From Nonomuraea candida (GTDB lineage Bacteria; Actinomycetota; Actinomycetes; Streptosporangiales; Streptosporangiaceae): a DNA stretch of 58,145 nt. Below, piece by piece: positions 32,321 through 39,095 of the stretch. The translations under genes were made by a program, and so were the position numbers. The stretch's first letter is position 1. The number at the start of each line of letters is the position of its first letter. The stretch spans positions 1 to 58,145 of the forward strand of contig NZ_JOAG01000056.1 of NCBI RefSeq assembly GCF_000725485.1. Reading direction: 5' to 3'. Under the pieces are notes generated by a model, which did not search any database, was not told where the DNA came from, and worked only from the letters and a program-made list of their open reading frames with translations.

Positions 32321-32516
32321 CTGCTCACCGCGCGGGAACGTGACGTGCTGGCCCTGATCGCCGAAGGGCTGACCAACCGGGAGATCTGTGACCGTCTCAG
32401 CCTGTCGATGCCGACCGTCAAGACCCACGTCGGCAACCTGAATCGCCAAGACCGGCGCCCGGGACCGCGTTCAGCTCGTCCTGTTCGCCCTCCGGACCGG
32501 GTTCGCCACGGTCTGA
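32321..32516 (+). pseudogene. DNA-binding domain fragment of a NarL/LuxR-type response regulator, frameshifted
   Basis: L-L-T-A-R-E-R-D-V-L-A-L-I-A-E-G-L-T-N-R-E-I and the recognition helix M-P-T-V-K-T-H-V-G-N-L match the NarL helix-turn-helix. After a frameshift near 32440 the normal end K-T-G-A-R-D-R-V-Q-L-V-L-F-A-L-R-T-G-F-A-T-V follows, with its stop at 32514-32516. The receiver domain is absent. It is the scar of a deleted two-component regulator. Confidence 0.75.
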
Positions 32517-32584
32517 AGCCCCCCGCGTTGTGGAACACCCCTGTTGCCGAGATATGGAAGTAGGTACTAATCTGCCTGTTAATT

Positions 32585-33145
32585 ATGAATGACGTACATA
32601 TTTACGAACATGACCAGGACGGGCTCCTCTACGATCCGCGGGCCAGGGCCGCGATGGGGCGGTTCGCCGAGGGTGAGGCCGATCTGCCCGCCTTCGAGGC
32701 CGCCGCCGCCCTGCGCACCGCCTATCACGCCGTCGAACGGATGCGCGCGCACGGCTCGGAAGGCCGGGGCGTCAGCGCGGGCGCCCTCGACGTGCTGATC
32801 CGGCTCAGCGCGACCGAACGGGGCATCAGCATCGGCGACCTCGCCCGCGCCGCCGGGGTCAGCTCCCGCAACGTCACCGGCCTGGTGGACACCTTGGAGC
32901 GCGACGGGCTGGCCCGCCGCGTCCCCGACCCCAAGGACCGGCGGTCGGTGCTGGCCGAGATCACGCCTGCCGGGCGGGCGTGGGTCGAGGCGTTCCGCAA
33001 ACCCTCGCAACTGGCGATGCGGGCGATGTTCCGGGGCTTCTCGCCGGAAGATGTGCTCACCTTCCGCGATCTGTGCCTGCGGCTGGCCGCCAACCAGCAG
33101 CGCCTCGCGGACCACCTCCGCCAGACCGGGTCGTCCCGGCCGTGA
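32585..33145 (+). CDS. MarR-family transcriptional regulator
   Basis: A 186-residue protein with a MarR winged helix: L-D-V-L-I-R-L-S, I-G-D-L-A-R-A-A-G-V-S-S-R-N-V-T-G-L-V-D-T-L-E-R-D-G-L and the wing D-P-K-D-R-R-S-V-L-A-E-I-T. A 35-residue N-terminal extension precedes it. Its stop overlaps the start of a SnoaL-like gene (GTGA), so the two are co-translated and the regulator may sense that protein's substrate. The region before its ATG is AT-rich and promoter-like. Confidence 0.88.
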   Translation: MNDVHIYEHDQDGLLYDPRARAAMGRFAEGEADLPAFEAAAALRTAYHAVERMRAHGSEGRGVSAGALDVLIRLSATERGISIGDLARAAGVSSRNVTGLVDTLERDGLARRVPDPKDRRSVLAEITPAGRAWVEAFRKPSQLAMRAMFRGFSPEDVLTFRDLCLRLAANQQRLADHLRQTGSSRP

Positions 33146-33522
33146 CCCTGACCGCGCGGGACCAGACCCGCCGCACCGTCCGCGGCTACCACGAGGCCCG
33201 CTTCCGCGGCGACATCGCCGCGGCCGCGGCCCACGTGGGTGAGCCGTTCCGCTTCCAGAGCCCGTTCATCGACTCCGGCGACCGGGCGGGGCATCTGGCC
33301 ACGTTGCCGGGCTTCGTGTCGATCGTGACCGGGGTCGATCTCATCAGCGAGCTGTACGGCGACGCCGAGGCGACGCTCGTCTACGACGTGCACACCGCCA
33401 CGCCGGCCGGCACGCAACGCACCGCCGAGCACTTCCGCCTGACGGACGGCAAGATCGTCGCGATCACGCTGATCTTCGACGCCGCGCCGTGGCAGTCGAT
33501 GAGAGCCCACATCGAACCTTGA
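33142..33522 (+). CDS. SnoaL/NTF2-like protein
   Basis: A 126-residue protein of the cone-shaped NTF2 fold: an N-terminal helix pair (V-R-G-Y-H-E-A-R-F-R-G-D), F-R-F-Q-S-P-F-I-D, then strands ending H-F-R-L-T-D-G-K-I-V-A-I-T-L-I-F-D. Such proteins act as small cyclases, isomerases or ligand binders. It is translationally coupled to the MarR gene upstream. The substrate is unknown. Confidence 0.8.
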   Translation: MTLTARDQTRRTVRGYHEARFRGDIAAAAAHVGEPFRFQSPFIDSGDRAGHLATLPGFVSIVTGVDLISELYGDAEATLVYDVHTATPAGTQRTAEHFRLTDGKIVAITLIFDAAPWQSMRAHIEP

Positions 33523-33549
33523 GGCACGCCACCTCGACCGGGCGAGCGG

Positions 33550-33654
33550 GGACACTCCCCCTCGCCCGGAGCGGACAGAGATACTCGCCTCTCCTCCGGA
33601 ACGGACGGAGGTACCCGCCTCTCCCCCGGAGCAGCCAGAGGTACTCTCCCGGCT
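33550..33654. repeat. Degenerate ~30-bp tandem repeat, three to four copies
   Basis: Units built around TACTCGCCTCTCCTCCGG and GGACGGAGGTAC recur three to four times with many changes, between the SnoaL-like gene and a hairpin. No coding potential was seen. Confidence 0.6.
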
Positions 33655-33697
33655 CGCCCGCCCCGCCCGAAGGTACTCCCCCTCGGCGGGGCGGGCG
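33655..33697. terminator. 13-bp GC hairpin after the MarR/SnoaL operon
   Basis: Bases 33655-33667 are exactly complementary to 33685-33697 with a 17-base loop. It separates the MarR operon from the following transporter pair. Confidence 0.65.
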
Positions 33698-33780
33698 GGG
33701 TGACCGAGGGCCCGGAATTCCCGGCTTTGCCCGCTTGGTTTACGGTAAATCCCTTGAAGCCGGCTGCCGGAAAGGACGTC

Positions 33781-34344
33781 ATGAATCACCGGACCGTGCC
33801 CGATCCCGGCGGGACGCACGCCGGCGGCCCACGCGCGCTCGACTGGTCGCTCGCGATCGCCGGTGGTGTGCTGCTCACGCTGATGACCCAGGCCAACGCC
33901 GTGCTCGCCGAGCACACCGACGCCCTGTACGCCTCCTGGGCCGCGCACGCGATCGGGGCCGTGGTGGCGTTCGTCCTGGTGGCGACCGTCGCCCGCCGTA
34001 CCCCACCCGCCACCCCGCCGGCCCCTCCCGGCTCGTCGGCCGCCGCACAGACCGCCACCCCGCCCGCCGCTCCGGGGCCGGGCGGGGGCCGTATGCCGCG
34101 CTGGTACTACCTGGGCGGCATTCCCGGGGCCCTCGTCGTCGTCCTGTCGGCCGTGGCCGTCAACAGCGAGCTCGCCCTGGCCGGCACCATCGCGCTGATG
34201 CTCACCGGCCAGGTCCTCTTCGGCACGGTCTCCGATCACCTGGGCCTGCTCCACACTCCCAGACGCCGCGTGAAGCCCATGGACCTGGCTGTGGCCGGCT
34301 GCGTGCTCGCGGGCAGCGTCCTCATCGTCCTCGGCGGAGCGTGA
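33781..34344 (+). CDS. DMT-superfamily (DUF606/YdcZ-like) membrane protein, first of a pair
   Basis: A 187-residue protein with about five hydrophobic segments and a Pro/Ala-rich loop of some 40 residues in the middle, which is longer than usual for YdcZ-like proteins (about 150 residues). Segments such as G-G-I-P-G-A-L-V-V-V-L-S-A-V and A-L-M-L-T-G-Q-V-L-F-G-T-V-S-D-H match the family. The ATG at 33781 follows GGAAAGGA. The second DMT gene starts 2 bp after its stop, suggesting a two-subunit transporter. Confidence 0.82.
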   Translation: MNHRTVPDPGGTHAGGPRALDWSLAIAGGVLLTLMTQANAVLAEHTDALYASWAAHAIGAVVAFVLVATVARRTPPATPPAPPGSSAAAQTATPPAAPGPGGGRMPRWYYLGGIPGALVVVLSAVAVNSELALAGTIALMLTGQVLFGTVSDHLGLLHTPRRRVKPMDLAVAGCVLAGSVLIVLGGA

Positions 34345-34346
34345 CC

Positions 34347-34808
34347 ATGCTCTTCTTCGTCGTCCTGGCGCTGCTCAACGGAGTCCTCATCGGCGTCAGC
34401 CGTACGGTCAACGGGCGGCTCAGCACCAGGAAGGGCGCGTTCCGCGCGTCCGTCTGGAACCACGTCGTGGGCTTCGCCTTCCTGAGCGCGATCCTGCTCG
34501 TCCTGCGCACCTGGCCGGACGTCACGGACGCGCCCGTCGCCGCCTACGCGGGCGGGGTGTTCGGCGCCCTGTTCGTCGCGGTCAACAGCCACGTGTTCCC
34601 CCGGCTCGGGGCGATGAGCGCCTCCGTGCTGGTGATCAGCGGGCAGGTGCTGTCCGCCGTGGTCATCGACTGCGTCCAGCAGCGCGCCTTGCCGGCGCCG
34701 GTCCGGCTGGCCGGCGTGGCGCTCGTGCTCCTGGGGCTCGCGCTGCCCCGGTTGTCGGCCCGGCTCCGGCAGAGCGAGCCCTGCCCGGACCCGTCCGGCC
34801 CGAACTGA
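34347..34808 (+). CDS. DMT-superfamily (DUF606/YdcZ-like) membrane protein, second of a pair
   Basis: A 153-residue protein with five hydrophobic segments. F-F-V-V-L-A-L-L-N-G-V-L-I-G-V-S-R-T-V-N-G-R-L-S and S-V-L-V-I-S-G-Q-V-L-S-A-V-V-I-D mirror the organisation of the preceding gene. A GTG at 34341 that overlaps the upstream stop would add two residues. The two half-size proteins probably form an antiparallel heterodimer, as other paired small DMT proteins do (inference). Its stop codon region is copied in a tandem repeat. Confidence 0.83.
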   Translation: MLFFVVLALLNGVLIGVSRTVNGRLSTRKGAFRASVWNHVVGFAFLSAILLVLRTWPDVTDAPVAAYAGGVFGALFVAVNSHVFPRLGAMSASVLVISGQVLSAVVIDCVQQRALPAPVRLAGVALVLLGLALPRLSARLRQSEPCPDPSGPN

Positions 34809-34933
34809 TCGCCCGTACGGCCGGCCCGGATCGCCAGCGGAACGGCGGGAGCCCGTACAACCGGGCCTGGTCACCAGCGGAACGGCGGGAGCCCCGTTCG
34901 GCCGGCCCGGGGCACCAGCGGTACGGCTGGCAC
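34795..34933. repeat. ~40-bp tandem repeat between convergent genes
   Basis: Three units start at 34814, 34854 and 34895 and share CCAGCGGAACGGCGGGAGCC. The sequence just before (34795-34812), which includes the stop codon of the DMT gene, resembles the first part of the unit (CCGGCCCG then ATCGCC). Confidence 0.75.
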
Positions 34934-34938
34934 GAGGC

Positions 34939-35598
34939 TCAGGACAGGCGCAGGCCGCGCAGCCGGGTCCAGGACAGCAGCACGTGCACCCGGTCCGGCA
35001 GGCCCAGCTTGGCCAGGATGCTCGACACGTGCACCTTCACGGTGTAGCGGCTGATGACGAGCCGGCGGGCGATCTCGTCGTTCGACAGCCCCTCGGCGAT
35101 CAGCTCGCACACCTCCCGCTCCCGCTCGGTGAGCCGGTCAGCCGCCGCGAGCAGGGCCCTGTCGGCGTCGGTGGGCAGGGTGGGCTGTAGCGCCTCGATC
35201 ATCCGGGTCGTCGCCTCGGGCGCCAGCACCGACTGGCCGGCGGCGACGATCCTGATGCCGTCGCGGATGCGCTCGCCCGGCGCGTCCTTGAGCAGGAAGC
35301 CGCTGGCCCCGGCCTGCAACCCGGCGTAGACGTAGCTGTCCAGGTCGTACGTGGTGAGAATGAGCACCCGGCTGTGCCCGCCGGCGATGCGGCGGGTGGC
35401 CTCGATGCCGTCCATGCCGGGCAGCCGGATGTCCATGAGCACCACGTCGGGGCGGTGCTCCGCGACGGCGGCCACGGCGGCGGCGCCGTCGCCCACGGCG
35501 GCCACCACGGTCAGGTCGTCCGCCGCCCCGACCAGGCGGACCAGCGCCTCGCGGAGCAACTGCTCGTCGTCACAGACGAGGACGCGAATGGCGGTCAC
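34939..35598 (-). CDS. NarL/FixJ-type two-component response regulator
   Basis: A 219-residue regulator. Receiver domain residues 1-120: acidic pair D-D-E at 10-12, phosphoacceptor Asp in V-V-L-M-D-I-R-L-P-G-M-D-G, Thr in L-I-L-T-T-Y and Lys in F-L-L-K-D-A. The C-terminal LuxR helix-turn-helix has L-T-E-R-E-R-E-V-C-E-L-I-A-E-G-L-S-N-D-E-I-A and Y-T-V-K-V-H-V-S. It is the partner of the histidine kinase encoded just upstream, separated by a 36-bp tandem repeat array. Confidence 0.93.
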   Translation of the reverse strand: MTAIRVLVCDDEQLLREALVRLVGAADDLTVVAAVGDGAAAVAAVAEHRPDVVLMDIRLPGMDGIEATRRIAGGHSRVLILTTYDLDSYVYAGLQAGASGFLLKDAPGERIRDGIRIVAAGQSVLAPEATTRMIEALQPTLPTDADRALLAAADRLTEREREVCELIAEGLSNDEIARRLVISRYTVKVHVSSILAKLGLPDRVHVLLSWTRLRGLRLS

Positions 35599-35640
35599 GA
35601 CGCCTCCCGGAGCAGCGGCGTCCCGTAGGTCACAAGCCCT

Positions 35641-35801
35641 CCCCAGCGGCGTCGCCCGGCGTCACGGAGACTTCCCCCAGCGGCGGCGTCACCCCACGTC
35701 ACGAGACCTCCCCCAGCGGCGGCATCACCCCACGTCACGAGACCTCCCGCAACGGCGGCATCACCCCACGTCACGAGACCTCCCGCAGCGGGAGCGTCGC
35801 G
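35641..35801. repeat. 36-bp tandem repeat spanning the stop codon of the histidine kinase
   Basis: Exact 36-bp periodicity: units at 35673-35708, 35709-35744 and 35745-35780 differ by few bases; a degenerate unit precedes and a partial unit follows. The kinase stop (35771-35773) lies inside the third unit, and the minus strand of each unit repeats the coding end (...L-R-E-V-S-stop). The array fills the gap to the response regulator. Confidence 0.9.
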
Positions 35802-36997
35802 CGCACCTCGAACCGTTCGCGCCCCGCCGTCACGTCCACGGTGCCGCCGAGGAGCCCGACGCGTTCCCGCATGCCGATCAGTCCCACCCCGCCGTGGCCC
35901 CCGCCGGCGGGGGCCACGGCGGGCACGTCGTTGGCGACCGTTACCGTCAGGCGGGTGGCGGTGTAGTCGAGCGACACGCGCACGTCCACCGGCCCGGCGT
36001 GCTTGGTGACGTTGGTCAGCGCCTCCTGGACGACGCGGTAGGCGGCCAGCTCGATGCTGGTGTCGACCTGGCGTACGTCGCCCGAGCGGATCAGCGTCGC
36101 CCGCGGCCCGCCCGGCGGGATGGCCGCCACCAGGGCGTCGAGCTGGTCCAGCCGCGGCGGCGGGGCGAGCGGGTCGTGCCCAGGCGGCGCCTGCCTGAGC
36201 ACGCCGAGCAGCCGCCGCAGCTCGGCGAGGGACTCCCTGCCGGTACGGGCCACCCGCCGCAGCGTCTCCTCCATGTCGTCGCGGGTGTCCGCGCCGGCCT
36301 CCGCGTCCACCACCATGGTGGTGACCGAGTGGTTGAGGATGTCGTGCAGCTCCCTGGCCAGCAGGGTCCGCTCGCGTTCGGCCGCGCGGCGCTCGGCCAG
36401 CTCGCGTTCGGCCTCCAGCCGCCGGGAACGGGCCTGCAGCTCGTGGATGCGGTCGCGGCGGCGGCCGTCCACGCGTCCCATGGCCCAGAACCCGACGACG
36501 AGCACCGCCGCCACCGCGTACACGGCGACCACCCGCAGGTGGTCACCGAGGGACACCAGCGTGACCGGCAGGCCGGCGCCCAGCAGCGCCAGCACCGCCG
36601 CGACGCCGAGCACCCGGTGGCCGCTGCGGCCCCAGGCCCCGAGGCGGGACGCGGCGACCAGCGGCGCCACCAGGACGGGCATCTTGACCAGGATCAGCGC
36701 CAGCTCCAGGGCGACGGTCACCGCCAGCGCGGCGAGCGGGAAGCGGCGCGAGCACATCAGCGCCGCCGTCTGCGCGCCCGCCAGCGCCAGCTGCACGCCC
36801 GGCTCGCCGCCGGGCACGAGCAGCCAGGCGACCAGCGGCGGCAGCAGGGCGGGCAGATTCTCGCCCAGCCACTCCAGCCCGGTCTCCCGCCGCGCCGGAT
36901 CCCTCTCGCTCAGCCACTCCAGCCCGGCTTCACGCCGCGCCGGATCCCCCTCGTACGCATCCAGCCGGCCCCCACCAGCACCGCCACCGGCGCCCAC
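35771..36997 (-). CDS. HisKA_3-type sensor histidine kinase
   Basis: About 408 residues from a GTG at 36997. Four to five membrane helices fill residues 50-175; the dimerisation/phosphoacceptor helix has A-R-E-L-H218-D-I-L-N-H-S, and the ATPase domain has N-V-T-K-H-A and G-G-V-G-L-I-G-M-R-E-R. The start is doubtful: a 45-bp duplication has inserted a 15-residue repeat (R-R-E-A-G-L-E-W-L-S / R-R-E-T-G-L-E-W-L-G), and no start codon with a ribosome site was found nearby. It should phosphorylate the following response regulator and sense a membrane signal, perhaps through the upstream exported proteins. Confidence 0.82.
   Translation of the reverse strand: MGAGGGAGGGRLDAYEGDPARREAGLEWLSERDPARRETGLEWLGENLPALLPPLVAWLLVPGGEPGVQLALAGAQTAALMCSRRFPLAALAVTVALELALILVKMPVLVAPLVAASRLGAWGRSGHRVLGVAAVLALLGAGLPVTLVSLGDHLRVVAVYAVAAVLVVGFWAMGRVDGRRRDRIHELQARSRRLEAERELAERRAAERERTLLARELHDILNHSVTTMVVDAEAGADTRDDMEETLRRVARTGRESLAELRRLLGVLRQAPPGHDPLAPPPRLDQLDALVAAIPPGGPRATLIRSGDVRQVDTSIELAAYRVVQEALTNVTKHAGPVDVRVSLDYTATRLTVTVANDVPAVAPAGGGHGGVGLIGMRERVGLLGGTVDVTAGRERFEVRATLPLREVS
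36866..36955. repeat. 45-bp direct duplication spanning a stop codon and the kinase N-terminus
   Basis: Units 36866-36910 and 36911-36955 match except for a few bases. The stop codon of the 232-residue gene (36910-36912) lies at the unit boundary, and in the kinase frame the duplication encodes a repeated 15-residue segment. Confidence 0.88.
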
Positions 36998-37608
36998 GGC
37001 AGCAGCGCGATCGTCCAGCTCACCGCGAGCGGCGGGCCGGGCTGGCCGATCGCCTGCACCGGCAGGACCCCCGTCGAGGTCGTGCCCGCTCTCTCCACGA
37101 CGAACTCGAACCGCCATGTGCCCTCCTCCGGCAGTGAGACGACGTCCAGCCCCCAGACCCGCTCCGCGCGGGGATGCCGCGGCAGCACGATGGCATCGCC
37201 GCGGCGCTGCAGGACGATGCCCTTCAGCCCCTTGCGGTCGCCGCTGGGCGACACGGTCGTGACCAGGCCGGTGCGCCCCTCGATGCCGCCCGCCGGCTCG
37301 AAGGTGAAGTCGAGGGACTGCAGGGCGCGGACCGGCCACTCCGTGAACCCTACGGTGATCGGCGCCCCGTCGCTCATGGGCACGGTCTCGGTGTGCACGA
37401 TCTCACCCGGCAGCGGCGGCGCCGCGGCCGGCTCCGGGGCTGCGGTGGCCGGCCCCGGGGACGGGGCTGCGGTAACCGGCCCCGGGGACGGGGCGGCGGC
37501 GGCCGGCCCCGCGAGGGTCAGCACGGCCGGCGCCGCGACCAGGATCGCGGCCAGGATCGCGACCAGGGCCGCCGTCCCGGTCGTCAGGGCCGTCAGGGCG
37601 CGCCTCAT
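36910..37608 (-). CDS. Exported membrane-anchored beta-rich protein
   Basis: A 232-residue protein. Residues 1-40 are a signal peptide ending A-A-A-A-P, followed by a repeated S-P-G-P-(V/A)-T-A-A-P linker, a beta-sandwich-like domain (about 65-195, F-T-E-W-P-V-R-A-L-Q-S-L-D-F-T-F-E-P, W-R-F-E-F-V-V-E) and a C-terminal membrane helix with a basic tail. The ATG overlaps the stop of the polytopic gene upstream as ATGA. The fold resembles CopC/YtkA-like metal-handling domains in general layout only. The function is unknown. Confidence 0.75.
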   Translation of the reverse strand: MRRALTALTTGTAALVAILAAILVAAPAVLTLAGPAAAAPSPGPVTAAPSPGPATAAPEPAAAPPLPGEIVHTETVPMSDGAPITVGFTEWPVRALQSLDFTFEPAGGIEGRTGLVTTVSPSGDRKGLKGIVLQRRGDAIVLPRHPRAERVWGLDVVSLPEEGTWRFEFVVERAGTTSTGVLPVQAIGQPGPPLAVSWTIALLPWAPVAVLVGAGWMRTRGIRRGVKPGWSG

Positions 37609-38693
37609 GCCGCCACCGCCCGGGGAACGGCGAGGCCGCGCTCGCCGAACCGGCGCAGCAGGACGGCGCACTGCCAGCCCAGCCATCCCGCCCCCGCGCC
37701 CAGGGCCGTCACGGCGGCCAGGGTGACGGCCAGGTTCATCTCCAGCAGGCCGAGCCCGCCGTAGAAGAGCGCGGTGTTGATCCCGGCCAGCGCGCCGGCC
37801 GCCATCGCGATCCGCACCGGGCTCACCGCGCGCCGGACCGCCCACGCCGTCATGCCGCCGGCCAGCAGCGCGATGAGCGGATAGGTGACCGGGAACCCGA
37901 TCAGCGCCTGCGGCATGTTGGCGGCGTAGTCGCGCATCGGCTGGCCGATCGCCTCGGCGTACCATCGGGTGGCGGCCGGGGCGAACAGCGACAGGCCGCC
38001 CTGGACGAGCACGAACGTCAGCCCCGTCGCGGCGGGCCAGTGCCAGGACCGGGTCAGGCCGATGACCAGGCTCAGGATGAGCGCCGCCGCCGCGCCCAGG
38101 CCGAGGACGCGCGGCGCCACCCCGGGCAGCCACGCGAAGATCATCTCCGACACCATGCCGAAGGCCGAGGTCGAGCCGAGAGTGGCCAGGCCGACGGCCA
38201 GGGCCAGGCCCCAGCGTTCGGCGCGGGTGCGCCGCAGCACGGCGAACGCCATGATCATGGCGAAGATCTCGACCTGGATGGACAGCCCGAGCCCGAAGTG
38301 CGACGGCGTGGTCCCGGCGGCGATGTCGAAGCCGTAGACCTCGTGCCACCACAGGTCGGAGCCGGCGTACAGGAGGTTGCCGGCGGCGCCCAGCCCGCCC
38401 ACCAGGAACGGCCACGGCGCCCGGAACGTGCGCAGCACCGTCACCGAGGGCGTGGTGGTGGCGGGCCCGCGCGCCCAGGTGGCGCGCAGCACCACCGTCA
38501 GGCAGGTGAGGCCGATGATGCCGGTGCCGGCGTAGAGGAGCAGGTGGGGGGCGGTCCAGAAGTCGTCGGGCCCGACGTCGCCGTGCCACTGCCCGTCCCA
38601 GACCATCCCGGTCAGTAACGTGGCGTAGCCGAGGAGCAGGAACCAGGCGCCGGTGACCTCGCGGCGGGGGATGTGCGGACGTTCGGAAGGCAC
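37605..38693 (-). CDS. Polytopic membrane protein with two D-x3-H-x(12/14)-H motifs
   Basis: A 362-residue protein with 9-10 membrane helices. Asp33, His37 and His50 lie between helices 1 and 2; Asp113, His117 and His132 lie in the equivalent place between helices 3 and 4, suggesting an internal duplication. The first set has the same spacing (+4, +13) as the copper ligands Asp156/His160/His173 of PmoC from Methylococcus. Surroundings are Trp-rich (D-G-Q-W-H, D-L-W-W-H). The GTG start has AGGAGAG 7 bp upstream. It is encoded between the YtkA-like and the anchored protein. Metal binding is an inference; overall homology to PmoC is not claimed. Confidence 0.75.
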   Translation of the reverse strand: MPSERPHIPRREVTGAWFLLLGYATLLTGMVWDGQWHGDVGPDDFWTAPHLLLYAGTGIIGLTCLTVVLRATWARGPATTTPSVTVLRTFRAPWPFLVGGLGAAGNLLYAGSDLWWHEVYGFDIAAGTTPSHFGLGLSIQVEIFAMIMAFAVLRRTRAERWGLALAVGLATLGSTSAFGMVSEMIFAWLPGVAPRVLGLGAAAALILSLVIGLTRSWHWPAATGLTFVLVQGGLSLFAPAATRWYAEAIGQPMRDYAANMPQALIGFPVTYPLIALLAGGMTAWAVRRAVSPVRIAMAAGALAGINTALFYGGLGLLEMNLAVTLAAVTALGAGAGWLGWQCAVLLRRFGERGLAVPRAVAA

Positions 38694-38705
38694 GGGAAAT
38701 CTCTC

Positions 38706-39095
38706 CTAATCTACGACGAGTGTGGTGACTTTGATGACGTCGGTGCCCGAGGCGCCGTGCACGCGGACGCCGATCTCCCAGGCGCCCGTCATGGTGAACA
38801 GCTCGCCGCGGGCCACGTAGCGGCCCGGCCCGTCGGGCCGGGCCCGGAGCTCGGGGGTGGTGTGTCCCATGTGCGGCATCACCGCGAAGATCGAGACCTC
38901 CGCCGGGGAGGCCGGGTGGAGCTCGACGCGCGCTTCGAGGGGGCCGGGCCGGGGCTCCAGGCGCAGCACGACGGCGTGGCGGTCGCTCCGGCCGCGCAGC
39001 TCGGCCGGTTCGGGGGCGGGGCCGCCTAGGAGGAGCCAGGCGATGCCGGCCGCGATCAGCAGCGCGGGCAGCAGGACGTACCGGCGGCGCCTCAT
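38706..39095 (-). CDS. YtkA/FixH-like membrane-anchored protein with MPHMGH motif
   Basis: A 129-residue protein with one N-terminal membrane helix (or uncleaved signal) and an extracytoplasmic beta-sandwich. V-M-P-H-M-G-H near residue 77, followed by G-R-Y-V-A-R-G-E-L-F-T-M-T-G-A-W-E-I-G-V, is the YtkA-like pattern; the Met and His residues are plausible copper ligands. Its ATG overlaps the stop of the preceding gene (ATGA), so the operon is tightly coupled. Confidence 0.82.
   Translation of the reverse strand: MRRRRYVLLPALLIAAGIAWLLLGGPAPEPAELRGRSDRHAVVLRLEPRPGPLEARVELHPASPAEVSIFAVMPHMGHTTPELRARPDGPGRYVARGELFTMTGAWEIGVRVHGASGTDVIKVTTLVVD

Noticed and set aside
33550..35801. Repeat arrays considered as possible origins or iterons
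   Set aside because: Each array has a different sequence and lies at gene ends; there are no replication genes and no AT-rich unwinding region.
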